A stretch of 64,000 nucleotides of DNA from Beaufortia kweichowensis (GCA_019155185.1 CM032807.1:15412200-15476199); one strand, 5' to 3'. Counted from the stretch's first letter, positions 48,061-60,059 are shown. The notes: generated by a model not told the origin, from the sequence alone. Program-made: numbers and translations.

Positions 48061-50171
48061 TGTTGTCAATTGGTAGCTTCTGTTGTGCAGTTGTACAAAG
48101 ACACGCGCTCGAAAGAGACTATTTCTGCGAACAATTTACAAAGATTTACAAAGACAAGTGAATTGACATTTGCCTGTAGCATTCAGTGTTTGATAATGAC
48201 ACCGTTTAGAAGTGTGATGGAGTCGCTTCGGCTTGTTCTCTGCTTGTCCACGAAGACAGAGCAGTTTACAGAACAAGAACGGAGCGAAATTGATCAGACT
48301 GATCGACCTGAGGAATCATTAACAGGGCCAGAGGTGATTCAAGAGCGCACAAATACTGTCTTTAACAAACAAGTAAACATTACTCACTCAGTCAATGTGT
48401 AAAAAAGTTGACCTCAGTAATGCTTTTGTGTTACCATCGCTTCATTAAACTTCATGAACAAGTTTACAGATTTTAAAGTTTTGCCAACTACAAATGAATA
48501 CACTGCTTATAAATTATAAGGCAATCAATTTCCAAACATTTTCTAAGTCAACTTATCCATTTTACAGTGCAAGAGATACAGCCAAGTACTGGACAAGCAT
48601 CTCACTGGAGCAGGAGGAGAGACGGAAAAAAGAGAGGTTGTTAAAAATATCTTAGAGAAAGTGTTTTATAATTTCTCTGAGCTATTTGAATAAGGTGAGA
48701 CATCTAGAATCTTGATTAGCGTGAACATTTAAGACTATTAGTCCTGCCATCTGAACATTTAAACCTGAGAGAGCAACTCTGAGTTTGTTCATACGCAGTA
48801 TCCCAGCATGCACTGCAGTTATGTGGTTACTATTATTAAAAAGGATTACTGCTTTAGTGATTACTGTTTTAGTAGTTGTTGTTGTCATTGGTGTTTGTTG
48901 TATTTAGAGTTGTTCAATGAATGCTGACAATCATTATGATTGAAGTTTGTGTGTTCAGTGATGAGATCTAAGTGTATGATGCAGTGTTGCTCCTAGCGTC
49001 TTAAGCTTTGAAGGTTTCTCAAAGTCTGATTTCTTCACAGAGTGTGACAGAGAAACAGAGCGAAAGGGTGAAGAAGGAGACAAGTAAGGATGAAGAAAAG
49101 AGAAAGATGACTTCATCTGATGACATCAGACTCGTGTTTTCAGTAGCAGAGCCATTGTTGGTTAAAGAGGCATCTGCCCCTCCAACTCCAACACCGGTCA
49201 CTGAGATCAGAGGCCTGCCATCGATAAGAGAACCAGTGATGGTTATCACGGCCCCTCCATCCTTGACTCTACGAGCTGGAGAGACCAGACCCACGATCAG
49301 ACCCCTGCCATCGGTAGGTGAGCCAACGAGAGTTAACAGGAACTCTCGACGCTCAAGACTATCAGCTGCTGAGGTTAAACCCCTGCCATCGGTGGAAGAA
49401 CCAGTAAGAGTTGACAGGACCTCTCAACGCTCGAGACCATCAGCTGCTGTGATCAGACCCCTGCCATCGGTGGGAGAACCAGTAAGAGTTTACAGAACCT
49501 CTCGACACTCGAGACGAGCTGCTGTCGAGATCAGACCCCTGCCATCGGTGGAAGAACCATCACTGTCTGACAGGATCTTTCAGATGATACCACCAGCTGA
49601 CGGAATCAAAACACTGCCATCGGTGGTAGAACCACTATTGGTTCAGGAAAACCCAACGTTAGCAGCAGGTGAGATTAGTGTGAATAAAAGTGTCTGCTAA
49701 ATGATTGAATGTGAAGTTATATCTCTGACACGTTCTCTATCTCTTCAATCCTCAGTGGAACAGAAACCGATGATTCGAGTGAATTCTCTCAGCCAAATTC
49801 CTACATGTGCTGAAGTAAAGCCACAGCCAGTTACCTCACTGTTTGAATCGGCTCAACAACTCGTCCTGGTGGACGTTGACATCGAAAATGAGTATGTGGA
49901 GTACACAGGGAAGACCATCTCATCCGATGAAATAAAGAACAAACAGCAAAAACCGCCGGAGTTTGAGATAAAGCCAAAAAAGAGGAGCGGTCTGTTTGCT
50001 CTTCTGGACTGGGCTGAGAAAACGGTCAGCAAAAAGAAGGAAAAGAGACAAAGGAAAGAGAATGAGAAACTGCAGAGACGGTTGCTGCATCATCGATACC
50101 GAACTGATCCCAAACTGAAGCATTTGATTATCAACAAGCACAACTCCAACTCCTTCTGTAATGTACATTAG
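48016..50171 (+). CDS. Unrecognised protein with LPSVxEP repeats, X-box promoter
   Basis: Exons joined in phase: 48016-48372, 48568-48636, 49041-49668 and 49756-50171, up to 489 residues; a more likely start is 48196 (MTPFRSVMES), giving 429. I do not recognise the family. Exon 3 encodes six copies of LPS[VI]xEP in degenerate repeats of about 26 residues, rich in Arg and Ser. The C-terminal exon has SGLFALLDWAEKTVSKKKEK and a basic tail ending LKHLIINKHNSNSFCNVH. The weak link is exon 2: its donor at 48637 (GAG/GTTGTT) is poor, and reading on gives a TAA after 17 more codons. The model could therefore be two transcripts or isoforms. The X-box upstream suggests a ciliary or sperm-tail role by inference only. 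Confidence 0.6.
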
Positions 50172-51100
50172 TCACTCACTGCTTGAATGTTTCATACCTC
50201 CTCCCCTGTAAATAAATACATATTTTATTGAAAGCATAATACAGACTTGTGTGTGCCAATGAAAATTTTATACATTTACAAACAGATGCTTTTTTATTGG
50301 GAAAATGTGAATTCTTCAGGTTGCACATGTAATGAGAGTGATTTTACTTGCATTAATAAGGGAAAATTAAATGTATTTCCTAAAGCCCACTGACATTCAT
50401 TTGATGACCATAAACTGCTCATTTTAGTTCAATTAAAATGTTATACATTTATAAACAGAGGTTGTATTGTTTTATTGAACAAATGTGAATTGTTCAGGTT
50501 GCACATACCTGTATAATGTGAGTGAAGTTACTTTAATTATTATGTACAATTTTGGATTATTAAGTGAAATTTGGGTTTGTGACCCCGCCCACTGCATGTG
50601 TCAGCAGGAGCTTCGAGTAGCCTCAGGACAGAATGGTTTCAGCGAAGACAAATTCTTGGATTTTTTTGGAGAAACAAGGTTTGTATTAACATTTTTAGCC
50701 AATTTTTGTACACAGGAAAACACAAAAGTCTGTGGACAGTTTACGGTTTACATGACATGAACTGTTATTTTATTGAAAAAGTTTCATCAGCTTTGCTTTG
50801 CTAGTCTGTAATTCCTGCTGGATTGTGATAAAGGCTGTTATACTCACTTTTTTCAAAACATCTCCTTTGTTCAAAATTAATTTGGTTTTCTCATGTAGTA
50901 TTCTACCTTCTTCTGTTTTTAACAGGTTGGAGTCGTGATTGAAGGTTTGAGGAAAACTGAGATCACCCAGTGCATAAAACCTTTCTTACTGTTCTTGTGC
51001 AACTTAATGCTACCTTATTTATGTAATATTAATGTACTGTTTAAACTAAACTATTGATGTAATTGTTTTGTCATTTTTAAACAGATTGTCATGATGCTTT
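50172..51100 (+). other. 3' UTR and flank with a tandem duplication
   Basis: After the stop codon, TGTAAATAAATACATATT at about 50207 holds an AATAAA. Two segments of about 160 bp then repeat: one near 50215-50370, the other near 50395-50540. Both have TTATACATTTA followed by AAACAGA, then AATGTGAATT, TTCAGGTTGCACAT and AGTGA. No further exon was supported; the open frame at about 50485-50760 has no family resemblance. Confidence 0.5.
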
Positions 51101-51140
51101 ATTGACTTGGCTGCTTACATTTACTTTATTTTTGTATAAT

Positions 51141-51240
51141 TTGCAGCTGTGCACCAGTCCAGCACATGTAGGAATTCTAGGTATCGAGGAGGCAGACAAA
51201 ATAGCCAAGGAATCAATAAAGATGAATCAACCAAAGATAA
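51141..51240 (+). mobile_element. Remnant of a retrotransposon RNase H domain
   Basis: Translation gives AHVGILGIEEADKIAKESI, matching the [AS]H.GI.GNE.AD.LAK.A motif at the end of RNase HI domains in non-LTR and other retroelements. Only about 30 residues survive, and the usual Asn has become Ile. The rest of the element was not found. Confidence 0.5.
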
Positions 51241-52974
51241 TTATTTCACTCGGTAGATCAGAAGGAAAACATTTTATTTTAGAATCGTGAAATAGGAAAT
51301 TGCAGAGAAAGCAAAATAATTCACAATCAACTTAAATAGAAGATAACACGTTATTTTAACACATCTATGAACAGTGCATTCGAATCTAAATCATACTTTA
51401 CACATCATCAGCATTAAAGAGGTCAAATACTAATAATATTATTTAATATTAATCCATTTAAGAGTGCATTACTTCTCCTCCACAAAGGAAGTCGGCCATG
51501 GACAAGCTTTTTTGGGATACTTTTGTGAAGGAGTCAAACACAGAAAAGACATTTGCAAACACTATCAAATAGGAGGTTACACCACTATCTCAGCTTTAAA
51601 GTCTAGATGACATGAATTAATGATAAAGCTGATGTAAGACATACAGATTGTGTATTATGAGTACATCTAAATCAAATGTATTTATGTTATTTTGTTAAAT
51701 AATTTTATTAGTCATTAAATTATTATTTTCTAATAACTGTAAATTCTGTTGTCTTAATGCAATTGCATTGTTGTGTAACTGGAAAAACATGGGTTGGAAG
51801 GTTTTCAGGCATTTTGTGTGTCACAATTAGGGAAATCCACAGCATTACCACACAATACACAATACATGGCTCACAATACTGATAATATTCTGTCATAATC
51901 AATATATTGCTAGTCAATACTATAATGATTTATCATAATACCTGTCTAACTATGAACACGAGATGTCTGTAAAAAGGTTTAGTGCATGCTTTCTCTCTTT
52001 ATTTAAGTCTAAACTGCTAATGAACAGCATTATAATAAACAAATAATAATATAATATAATAAACCGGGATTATGTCTCAATTATTATTACTCAATTACTA
52101 TATTATTTCTCGATTATATTCATTTCTGCAACTTGCATTAAATCTAAGCACCATTTCCATTCATCCTCAAGATATGCGCGTTCTACGTCAGGAACAGTAA
52201 CTGATGGATCAGACGTCACCTCTCTGAGAGGTGATTATGTCGCCACCTCGTGGAGTCATGAAGTAGTGGCGCTGGCAGCAGAGAAATCTATTTAGAGCGC
52301 CTTGATTCATTAAAATAATGATATTTCTATTAAAGTTTACGATACAGTGATATTATATCATGTATCATGCACATGATTTAAGTAGATGAATGCAATGGTA
52401 ATTTAAAATCCTTGAGCACCAGTTACAGCTTGACAACGACGTCTCACTGTTCTCATGCAAGTGGACTTAGATGTGTCTCAATTCAGTTTAAAAACATTAT
52501 ACGATGTATATTTATTTCTTATAAGACGTTATCGCTGTAATTTCGTTCTCAGGTCTACTTTAAAATGTAAAGGTTGCTTTAAAAAAATCTTGAAATTCGT
52601 CTTCAAATCACTCATGTTCAGATGTGAAGCGGCACTTATACTGAGAAATAACATTAAATTACTTTTTTTTACATTTTGGCATAGATACTAGAACTTGTGC
52701 TGATGTAAACTGTATTGTTTGTGTCAGATTGCTGTCTGAATGTTTTCTGTATTGTCCATCACTGTGTGAATCACTGTGTGAATGCTGCAGCCATTTACAC
52801 TGATGCTCACGATGGGCCATCTGTAATCATGTCTGCAATGTCTCTTATTTGTATATTTACATGTATTTAAATACAAATTAAAATCTTATTTAAATTAGGA
52901 TTACGTTTGTGTGTTTACATTTATGAATAAAATTAGTTTTGGACAGATGTAACACAACTTTCAACAAAAGTCAA

Positions 52975-53160
52975 CTTTATTGTCCATTCTGCCACATGTT
53001 CAGAACATACAGAGAATTGAAATTGCGTTTCTCTCAGACCCAGGGTGCAAACAGATAACACAAAACAAAAAACAATGGATACAAAAAACAATAGATACAA
53101 AAAAAACAATATATACAAAAAACAGTAGATACAAAACAAAACGTAGTCCAAACAGGTAGT
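52975..53160. mobile_element. Retroelement-like tail inserted upstream of unit A
   Basis: Opens with GTCAACTTTATTGTCCATTC and has GAATTGAAATTGCGTTTCTC, then an A-rich tail with repeated GATACAAAAAACA. The same insertion is in unit B (about 57530-57715) and is missing in unit D, where the flanks join near 63671. Confidence 0.55.
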
Positions 53161-53399
53161 GAAAAGAAAATTTATGCAATTTTATGTTCAGCCTCTATAA
53201 GAAACATCTCTGCTGCTAAAATGATTTAAATAACTGATTTTAATTTTTTTATTTGTGTTTATTGTTAATATTTAGGTATTACGTTGTTTTTCTTGTTATC
53301 ATTTATATTTAGTGAAATGCTAAACAATCTTTTATTATGGTGTTTTGGAGTAAACTTTGTTCCCTGTATTCCTCTTTGTTCCATAATAAGACATAAATC

Positions 53400-53637
53400 A
53401 GATCGGGTGGTCAGGGGAGAAAAATGTGTACGCCTGACCAGCCGTCCATCACTGGCTCCTCCCCTTTTTGTAAGTCCCACCCCGGATAGTGAACGTGACC
53501 AATCAGAGTGGAGTCTGCTCGGAGAGGATCCACTCATAAATTACAGTTGCAGCGCGAGAACAAGAGACCGACTGAAATCTTCTGGACGAACACAAATCTA
53601 CATCAAGAGATCTGCGGGATAAGATCTTCTCTAAGAG
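53400..53637 (+). promoter_or_regulatory. Promoter and 5' UTR exon of zinc-finger gene A
   Basis: CCAAT at 53499-53503, a CCTCCCC GC-type box near 53457-53463 and a TATA-like CATAAATT at 53535-53542 precede a non-coding exon that ends at 53637 before GTTAGT. The matching acceptor is at 54138. Confidence 0.65.
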
Positions 53638-53678
53638 GTTAGTGTAATGTTACTGTGTTATAAGTATTAAAAAATACT

Positions 53679-53850
53679 GCTGCGTTCCAGACAACTCGGA
53701 TTTAACACATTTCCACGTCAAGACCGGAAATATCTTCTGTATTTACTAACATTAAAAGTATTTCCAAACACTAAAATATTAAAAGTATCAGTAAAAGAGA
53801 CATTATTTTCTGTTGAGGTTGAAAACTAAATCCAAATTGTCTTGACTTAA
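53679..53850. mobile_element. MITE-like palindrome in intron of zinc-finger gene A
   Basis: The left end CTGCGTTCCAGACAACTCGG and the right end with AAATTGTCTTGACTTAAA form diverged inverted repeats of the same type as the MITE at 42242-42474. Copies are at 58239-58410 and 61365-61562. Confidence 0.5.
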
Positions 53851-54192
53851 ACAGTAGGAACAATGAAGGGAGCATTTATTTGGGTTTTTAATTAACAAAA
53901 CAAACAAGAATATAAATATTAAGTCTTCATTGTTTATACTGGATTTCATATAGAGAGTCATCAGACATTATTGGTTGGTAACACTGTGTGAAGTCTTAGC
54001 GTTATGTCCAACACACACAGAGAAGTATGTAGGTAATGCGTTTATTTTACCACAGCTTTTATGTTGTTATTTTGATAGTTGTTTGTGATTGTTTTTTAAA
54101 TGTTTTCATGAGTCTGTGTTGTATATTGTTTATTTTAGGAATAGTGGAACCTGGTTCAAAACATCAGTAATCTAAACCTAAATAACTCCATA

Positions 54193-55275
54193 ATGTCAGG
54201 AATATCTTCCGGTTGCTCCCAGTTGAAAAAGACTTCAAAGGGAACACAAAACACAGAGACCAACAAAACTTGCCCACATTGTGGAACTGGATTTGTAAGT
54301 AAAGGAAACCTTGTGAAGCACATGAGAATCCACACTGGAGAGCGTCCATACTCATGTCTACAGTGTGGAAAGAGTTTCACACAAAAACAGAGTCTTGACA
54401 GCCACATGAGAATTCACACTGGAGAGCGTCCATACTCATGTCCTCAGTGTGGAAAGAGTTTCTCACAGAAAGGTAAACTCAAGCTACACATGAGAATTCA
54501 CACTGGAGAGCGTCCATACTCATGTCATCAGTGTGATAAAAGGTTCTCAAGCAAATATATTCTTAATGTCCACATGAGAGTTCACACCGGAGACCGTCCA
54601 TACTCATGTCTTCAGTGTGGAAAGAGTTTCACACAAAAACAGTGTCTTGATATCCACATGAGAATCCACACTGGAGAGCGTCCATACTCATGTCCTCAGT
54701 GTGGAAAGAGTTTCGCACACAAAACAAGTCTTAATTCCCACATGAATAGTCACATGGAAGAGCACCCAAACTTATGTCTACAGTGTGGAAAGAGTTTCAC
54801 ACAAAAACAGAGTCTTGATATCCACATGAGAATTCACACTGGAGAGCGTCCATACTCATGTCCTCAGTGTGGAAAGAATTTCTCACAGAAAGGTAAACTC
54901 AAGCTACACATGAGAATTCACACTGGAGAGCGTCCATACACGTGTCTTCAATGTGGAAAGAGTTTCAGAAAAAAAGAGACACTTACAAATCACACAAGAA
55001 TTCATACTGGAGAACGCCCATATGCATGTGTTCAGTGTGAAAAGAGTTTTACACAGAAAATAGCTCTTAAAGTCCACATGAGAATTCACACTGGAGAGCG
55101 TGTATATGCATGTCTACACTGTATAAAGAGTTTCACAACCAAAAGTTCTCTTATCAAACACATGAAAATTCACAGTAGAGGGCATTCATACTCATGTTTG
55201 GAGTGTGGAAGGGGTTTCATGGACAAATATAATCTTGACAAACACATGAAAATTCACACTAGAGAGCGTCCATGA
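54193..55275 (+). CDS. C2H2 zinc-finger protein, unit A, 12 fingers, intact
   Basis: A single exon (acceptor 54138) encodes 360 residues. Twelve C2H2 fingers run from about residue 26 to the end, joined by TGERPY linkers; the first is CPHCGTGF and the last CLECGRGF. Helix residues vary between a few types (TQKQSLDSH, SQKGKLKLH, SSKYILNVH, RKKETLTNH), several repeated, as expected from internal duplication. Linkers in fingers 6-7 and 11-12 are altered (MEEHPN, SRGHSY). The short N-terminal stretch SSGCSQLKKTSKGTQ resembles the spacer that precedes the fingers in fish FiNZ-type genes, but no FiNZ, KRAB or SCAN domain is visible. DNA binding is expected; the target is unknown. AATAAA lies at 55786-55791. 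Confidence 0.92.
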   Translation: MSGISSGCSQLKKTSKGTQNTETNKTCPHCGTGFVSKGNLVKHMRIHTGERPYSCLQCGKSFTQKQSLDSHMRIHTGERPYSCPQCGKSFSQKGKLKLHMRIHTGERPYSCHQCDKRFSSKYILNVHMRVHTGDRPYSCLQCGKSFTQKQCLDIHMRIHTGERPYSCPQCGKSFAHKTSLNSHMNSHMEEHPNLCLQCGKSFTQKQSLDIHMRIHTGERPYSCPQCGKNFSQKGKLKLHMRIHTGERPYTCLQCGKSFRKKETLTNHTRIHTGERPYACVQCEKSFTQKIALKVHMRIHTGERVYACLHCIKSFTTKSSLIKHMKIHSRGHSYSCLECGRGFMDKYNLDKHMKIHTRERP

Positions 55276-55289
55276 TCATGTCTTTAACA

Positions 55290-55972
55290 TGAAAGTGTTT
55301 CACACAGACTCTAATCACTAAGCTAACTCACCAGAGTATATATCTCTGTCACAGACATTCATCACACTGATATATATATATATATATAATGACAGGATGG
55401 CACATAGAATGCTAAACCAGCGTCTGAAAGGGAGGCCACCGGAAATATTCAATATCCGCCAGAAGGCATTATTAAATTACAGTCAAAATAAGGATCTAAA
55501 AATCACGTGGTTTGCAGAGCATCAGTCACACAGGATTTTTAGCACATAAATATATGTTTTGTAATGTTTATGTTTATTTAGCACATCATAGTGATGTACA
55601 GAAAACGCTGTTGTACTGACACAGGTGTAAATCCTCAGAAATAAAGCTCCAAATAACTTGTAAAACGGGGTATTTTTTCCCTCATTCTCACACATCCATT
55701 TTCTGAATGAGCACTTTGTCACGTATGTTTGTTTGTTCGCTGATCTGATATGTATGAATGTAATTTCATAATTGAACTGACTTTAAATAAATAGCCATTT
55801 ACATGCTTAAGACATTTACATTGTAAAACAAATACACCTCAGATAGAAAAACAGAGACTGGTAAGGTTCTCTTTTATCATCAACATCTTGATCCAAGTCT
55901 CTGACTTGCTTTGAATCTGCTCTACGCCAGAAGACATACAGTGATCTCACCACTGAGTTTGTGGCTATTGAA
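55290..55972. other. 3' UTR and spacer of zinc-finger gene A
   Basis: Holds a short TA repeat (about 55370-55388), a possible decayed element near 55395-55520 and the poly(A) signal at 55786-55791. No gene supported. Confidence 0.5.
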
Positions 55973-57959
55973 GAGGTCAAATACTAATAATATTATTTAA
56001 TATTAATCCATTTAAGAGTGCATTACTTCTCCTCCACAAAGGAAGTCGGTCATGGACAAGCTTTTTTGGGATACTTTTGTGAAGGAGTCAAACACAGAAA
56101 AGACATTTGCAAACACCATCAAATAGGAGGTTACACCACTATCTCAGCTTTAAAGTCTAGATGACATGAATTAATGATAAAGCTGATGTAAGACATACAG
56201 ATTGTGTATTATGAGTACATCTAAATCAAATGTATTTATGTTATTTTGTTAAATAATTTTATTAGTCATTAAATTATTAATTTCTAATAACTGTAAATTC
56301 TGTTGTCTTAATGCAATTGCATTGTTGTGTAACTGGAAAAACATGGGTTGGAAGGTTTTCAGGCATTTTGTGTGTCACAATTAGGGGTGGAAATCACAGC
56401 GTACCACACAATACACAATACATGGCTCACAATACTGATAATATTCTGTCATAATCAATATATTGCTAGTCAATACTATAATGATTTATCATAATACCTG
56501 TCTAACTATGAACACGAGATGTCTGTAAAAAGGTTTAGTGCATGCTTTCTCTATTTAAGTCTAAACTGCTAATGAACAGCATTATAATAAACAAATAATA
56601 ATATAATATAATAAACCGGGATTATGTCTCAATTATTATTACTCAATTACTATATTATTTCTCGATTATATTCATTTCTGCAACTTGCATTAAATCTAAG
56701 CACCATTTCCATTCATCCTCAAGATATGCGTGTTCTACGTCAGGAACAGTAACTGATGGACTGTGACGTCACCTCTCTGAGAGGTGATTATGTCGCCACC
56801 TCGTGGAGTCATGAAGTAGTGGCGCTGGCAGCAGAGAAATCTATTTAGAGCGCCTTGATTCATTAAAATAATGATATTTCTATTAAAGTTTACGATACAG
56901 TGATATTATATCATGTATCATGCACATGATTTAAGTAGATGAATGCAATGGTAATTTAAAATCCTTGAGCACCAGTTACAGCTTGACAACGACGTCTCAC
57001 TGTTCTCATGCAAGTGGACTTAGATGTGTCTCAATTCAGTTTAAAAACATTATACGATGTATATTTATTTCTTATAAGACGTTATCGCTGTAATTTCGTT
57101 CTCAGGTCTACTTTAAAATGTAAAGGTTGCTTTAAAAAAATCTTGAAATTCGTCTTCAAATCACTCATGTTCAGATGTGAAGCGGCACTTATACTGAGAA
57201 ATAACATTAAATTACTTTTTTTTTTACATTTTGGCATAGATACTAGAACTTGTGCTGACGTAAACTGTATTGTTTGTGTCAGATTGCTGTCTGAATGTTT
57301 TCTGTATTGTCCATCACTGTGTGAATCACTGTGTGAATGCTGCAGCCATTTACACTGATGCTCGACGATGGGCCATCTGTAATCATGTCTGCAATGTCTC
57401 TTATTTGTATATTTACATGTATTTAAATACAAATTAAAATCTTATTTAAATTAGGATTACGTTTGTGTGTTTACATTTATGAATAAAATTAGTTTTGGAC
57501 AGATGTAACACAACTTTCAACAAAAGTCAACTTTATTGTCCATTCTGCCACATGTTCAGAACATACAGAGAATTGAAATTGCGTTTCTCTCAGACCCAGG
57601 GTGCAAACAGATAACACAAAACAAAAAACAATGGATACAAAAAACAATAGATACAAAAAAAACAATATATACAAAAAACAGTAGATACAAAACAAAACGT
57701 AGTCCAAACAGGTAGTGAAAAGAAAATTTATGCAATTTTATGTTCAGCCTCTATAAGAAACATCTCTGCTGCTAAAATGATTTAAATAACTGATTTTAAT
57801 TTTTTTATTTGTGTTTATTGTTAATATTTAGGTATTACGTTGTTTTTCTTGTTATCATTTATATTTAGTGAAATGCTAAACAATCTTTTATTATGGTGTT
57901 TTGGGCTAAACTTTGTGTCCTGTATTCCTCTTTGTTTGTTCCATAATAAGACATAAATC

Positions 57960-58197
57960 AGATCGGGTGGTCAGGGGAGAAAAATGTGTACGCATGACCA
58001 GCCGTCCATCACTGGCTCCTCCCCTTTTTGTAAGTCCCACCCCGGATAGTGAACGTGACCAATCAGAGTGGACTCTGCTCGGAGAGGATCCACTCATAAA
58101 TTACAGTTGCAGCACGAGAACAAGAGACCGACTGAGATCTTCTGGACAAACACAAATCTACATCAAGAGATCTGCGGGATAAGATCTTCTCTAAGAG
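57960..58197 (+). promoter_or_regulatory. Promoter and 5' UTR exon of zinc-finger unit B
   Basis: Same layout as unit A: CCAAT at 58059-58063, TATA-like CATAAATT at 58095-58102, exon end at 58197 before GTTAGT. Only a few substitutions separate the two promoters, so transcription may persist although the coding frame is broken. Confidence 0.6.
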
Positions 58198-58752
58198 GTT
58201 AGTGTAATGTTACTGTGTTATAAGTATTAAAAAATACTGCTGCGTTCCAGACAACTCGGATTTAACACATTTCCACATCAAGACCGGAAATATCTTCTGT
58301 ATTTACTAACATTAAAAGTATTTCCAAACACTAAAATATTAAAAGTATCAGTAAAAGAGACATTATTTTCTGTTGAGGTTGAAAACTAAATCCAAGTTGT
58401 CTTGACTTAAACAATAGGAACAATGAAGGGAGCATTTATTTGGGTTTTTAATTAACAAAACAAACAAGAATATAAATATTAAGTCTTCATTGTTTATACT
58501 GGATTTCATATAGAGAGTCATCAGACATTATTGGTTGGTAACACTGTGTGAAGTCTTAGTGTTATGTCCAACACACACAGAGAAGTATGTAGGTAATGCG
58601 TTTATTTTACCACAGCTTTTATGTTGTTATTTTGATAGTTGTTTGTGATTGTTTTTTAAATGTTTTCATGAGTCTGTGTTGTATATTGTTTATTTTAGGA
58701 ATAGTGGAACCTGGTTCAAAACATCAGTAATCTAAACCTAAATAACTCCATA

Positions 58753-60059
58753 ATGTCAGGAATATCTTCCGGTTGCTCCCAGTTGAAAAAGACTTCAAAG
58801 GGAACACAAAACACAGAGACCAACAAAACTTGCCCACATTGTGGAACTGGATTTGTAAGTAAAGGAAACCTTGTGAAGCACATGAGAATCCACACTGGAG
58901 AGCGTCCATACTCATGTCTACAGTGTGGAAAGAGTTTCAAACAAAAACAGAGTCTTGACAGCCACATGAGAATTCACACTGGAGAGCGTCCATACTCATG
59001 TCTTCAGTGTGATAAAAGGTTCTCAAGCAAATATATTCTTAATGTCCACATGAGAGTTCACACTGGAGAGCGTCCATACTCGTGTCCTCAGTGTGGAAAG
59101 AGTTTCGCACACAAAACAAGTCTTAATTCCCACATGAATAGTCACACGGAAAAGCACCCATACTCATGTCTACAGTGTGGAAAGAGTTTCACACAAAAAC
59201 AGAGTCTTGATATCCACATGAGAATTCACACTGGAGAGCGTCCATACTCATGTCTTCAATGTGAAAAGAGTTTCAGAAAAAAAGAGACACTTACAAATCA
59301 CACAAGAATTCACACTGGAGAGCGTCCATACAGTGTGAAAAGAGTTTCAGAAAAAAAGAGACACTTACAAATCACACAAGAATTCATACTGGAGAGCGTC
59401 CATATGCATGTCTACAGTGTGGAAAGAGTTTCAAACAAAAACAGAGTCTTGACAGCCACATGAGAATTCACACTGGAGAGCGTCCATACTCATGTCCTCA
59501 GTGTGAAAAACGTTTCGAAAAAAAATCAAGGCTTGATTCCCACGTGAATAGTCACACAGAAAAGCACACAAACTTATGTCTTCAGTGTGGAAAGAGTTTC
59601 ACACAAAAACAGAGTCTTGATATCCACATGAGAATTCACACTGGAGAGCGTCCATACTCATGTCTTCAATGTGAAAAGAGTTTCTCAAGAAAAAATATTC
59701 TTAATGTCCACATGAGAATTCACACTGGAGAGCGTCCATACACATGTCTACAGTGTGGAAAGAGTTTCTCACAGAAACAGTATCTTGATATCCACATGAG
59801 AATTCACACTGGAGAGCGTCCATACTCATGTCCTCAGTGTGAAAAGAGTTTCAGAAAAAAAGAGACACTTACAAATCACACAAGAATTCACACTGGAGAG
59901 CGTCCATACAGTGTGAAAAGAGTTTTACACAGAAATCAAGTCTTGATTCCCACATGAATAGTCCAGCGTCCATATGCATGTCTGCAGTGTGGAAAGAGTT
60001 TTACAAGCAAACATTCTCTTATCAAACACATGGAAATTCACACCAGAGGGCACTCATGA
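58753..60059 (+). pseudogene. C2H2 zinc-finger unit B, frameshifted
   Basis: The frame opens as in unit A and gives six intact fingers, then shifts near 59332, where about ten bases are missing between GTCCATAC and AGTGTGAAAAG. A second open segment (59460-59957) carries further intact fingers in the shifted frame. The same ten-base loss recurs near 59909. A third gap near 59962 removes part of a linker before the last finger. In total about 15 finger units are present. The first segment could still yield a protein of up to 236 residues with a missense tail. Order and number of fingers differ from unit A. AATAAA is at 60264-60269. Confidence 0.8.

Larger units (their letters stand above)
51417..55290 (+). 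repeat. Zinc-finger unit A, copy of a segmental tandem duplication
   Basis: From 51417 (AAGAGGTCAAATACTAATAA) the sequence matches unit B from 55973 with few differences, at an offset of 4553-4560 bases. It includes upstream DNA, promoter, 5' UTR exon, an intron with a MITE and the finger exon. Divergence starts in the 3' UTR near 55285. Confidence 0.93.

Noticed and set aside
51478..51605. Possible BED-type finger of a hAT transposase (FWDTFVKESN)
   Set aside because: The needed Cys and His residues are not in one frame, and the resemblance is too short to support a call.
52933..53151. Minus-strand hydrophobic open frame (repeated in unit B)
   Set aside because: It is the complement of an A-rich retroelement tail with repeated GATACAAAAAACA; hydrophobicity is a by-product of the T-rich strand.
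53284..53622. Open frame of 112 codons over the unit A promoter
   Set aside because: It crosses the CCAAT and TATA-like boxes and the 5' UTR exon, and has no start leading into the finger frame.
54300..55260. Regular repeats of 84 bp that might suggest a satellite or array
   Set aside because: The period is one zinc finger plus linker; the repeat is coding.
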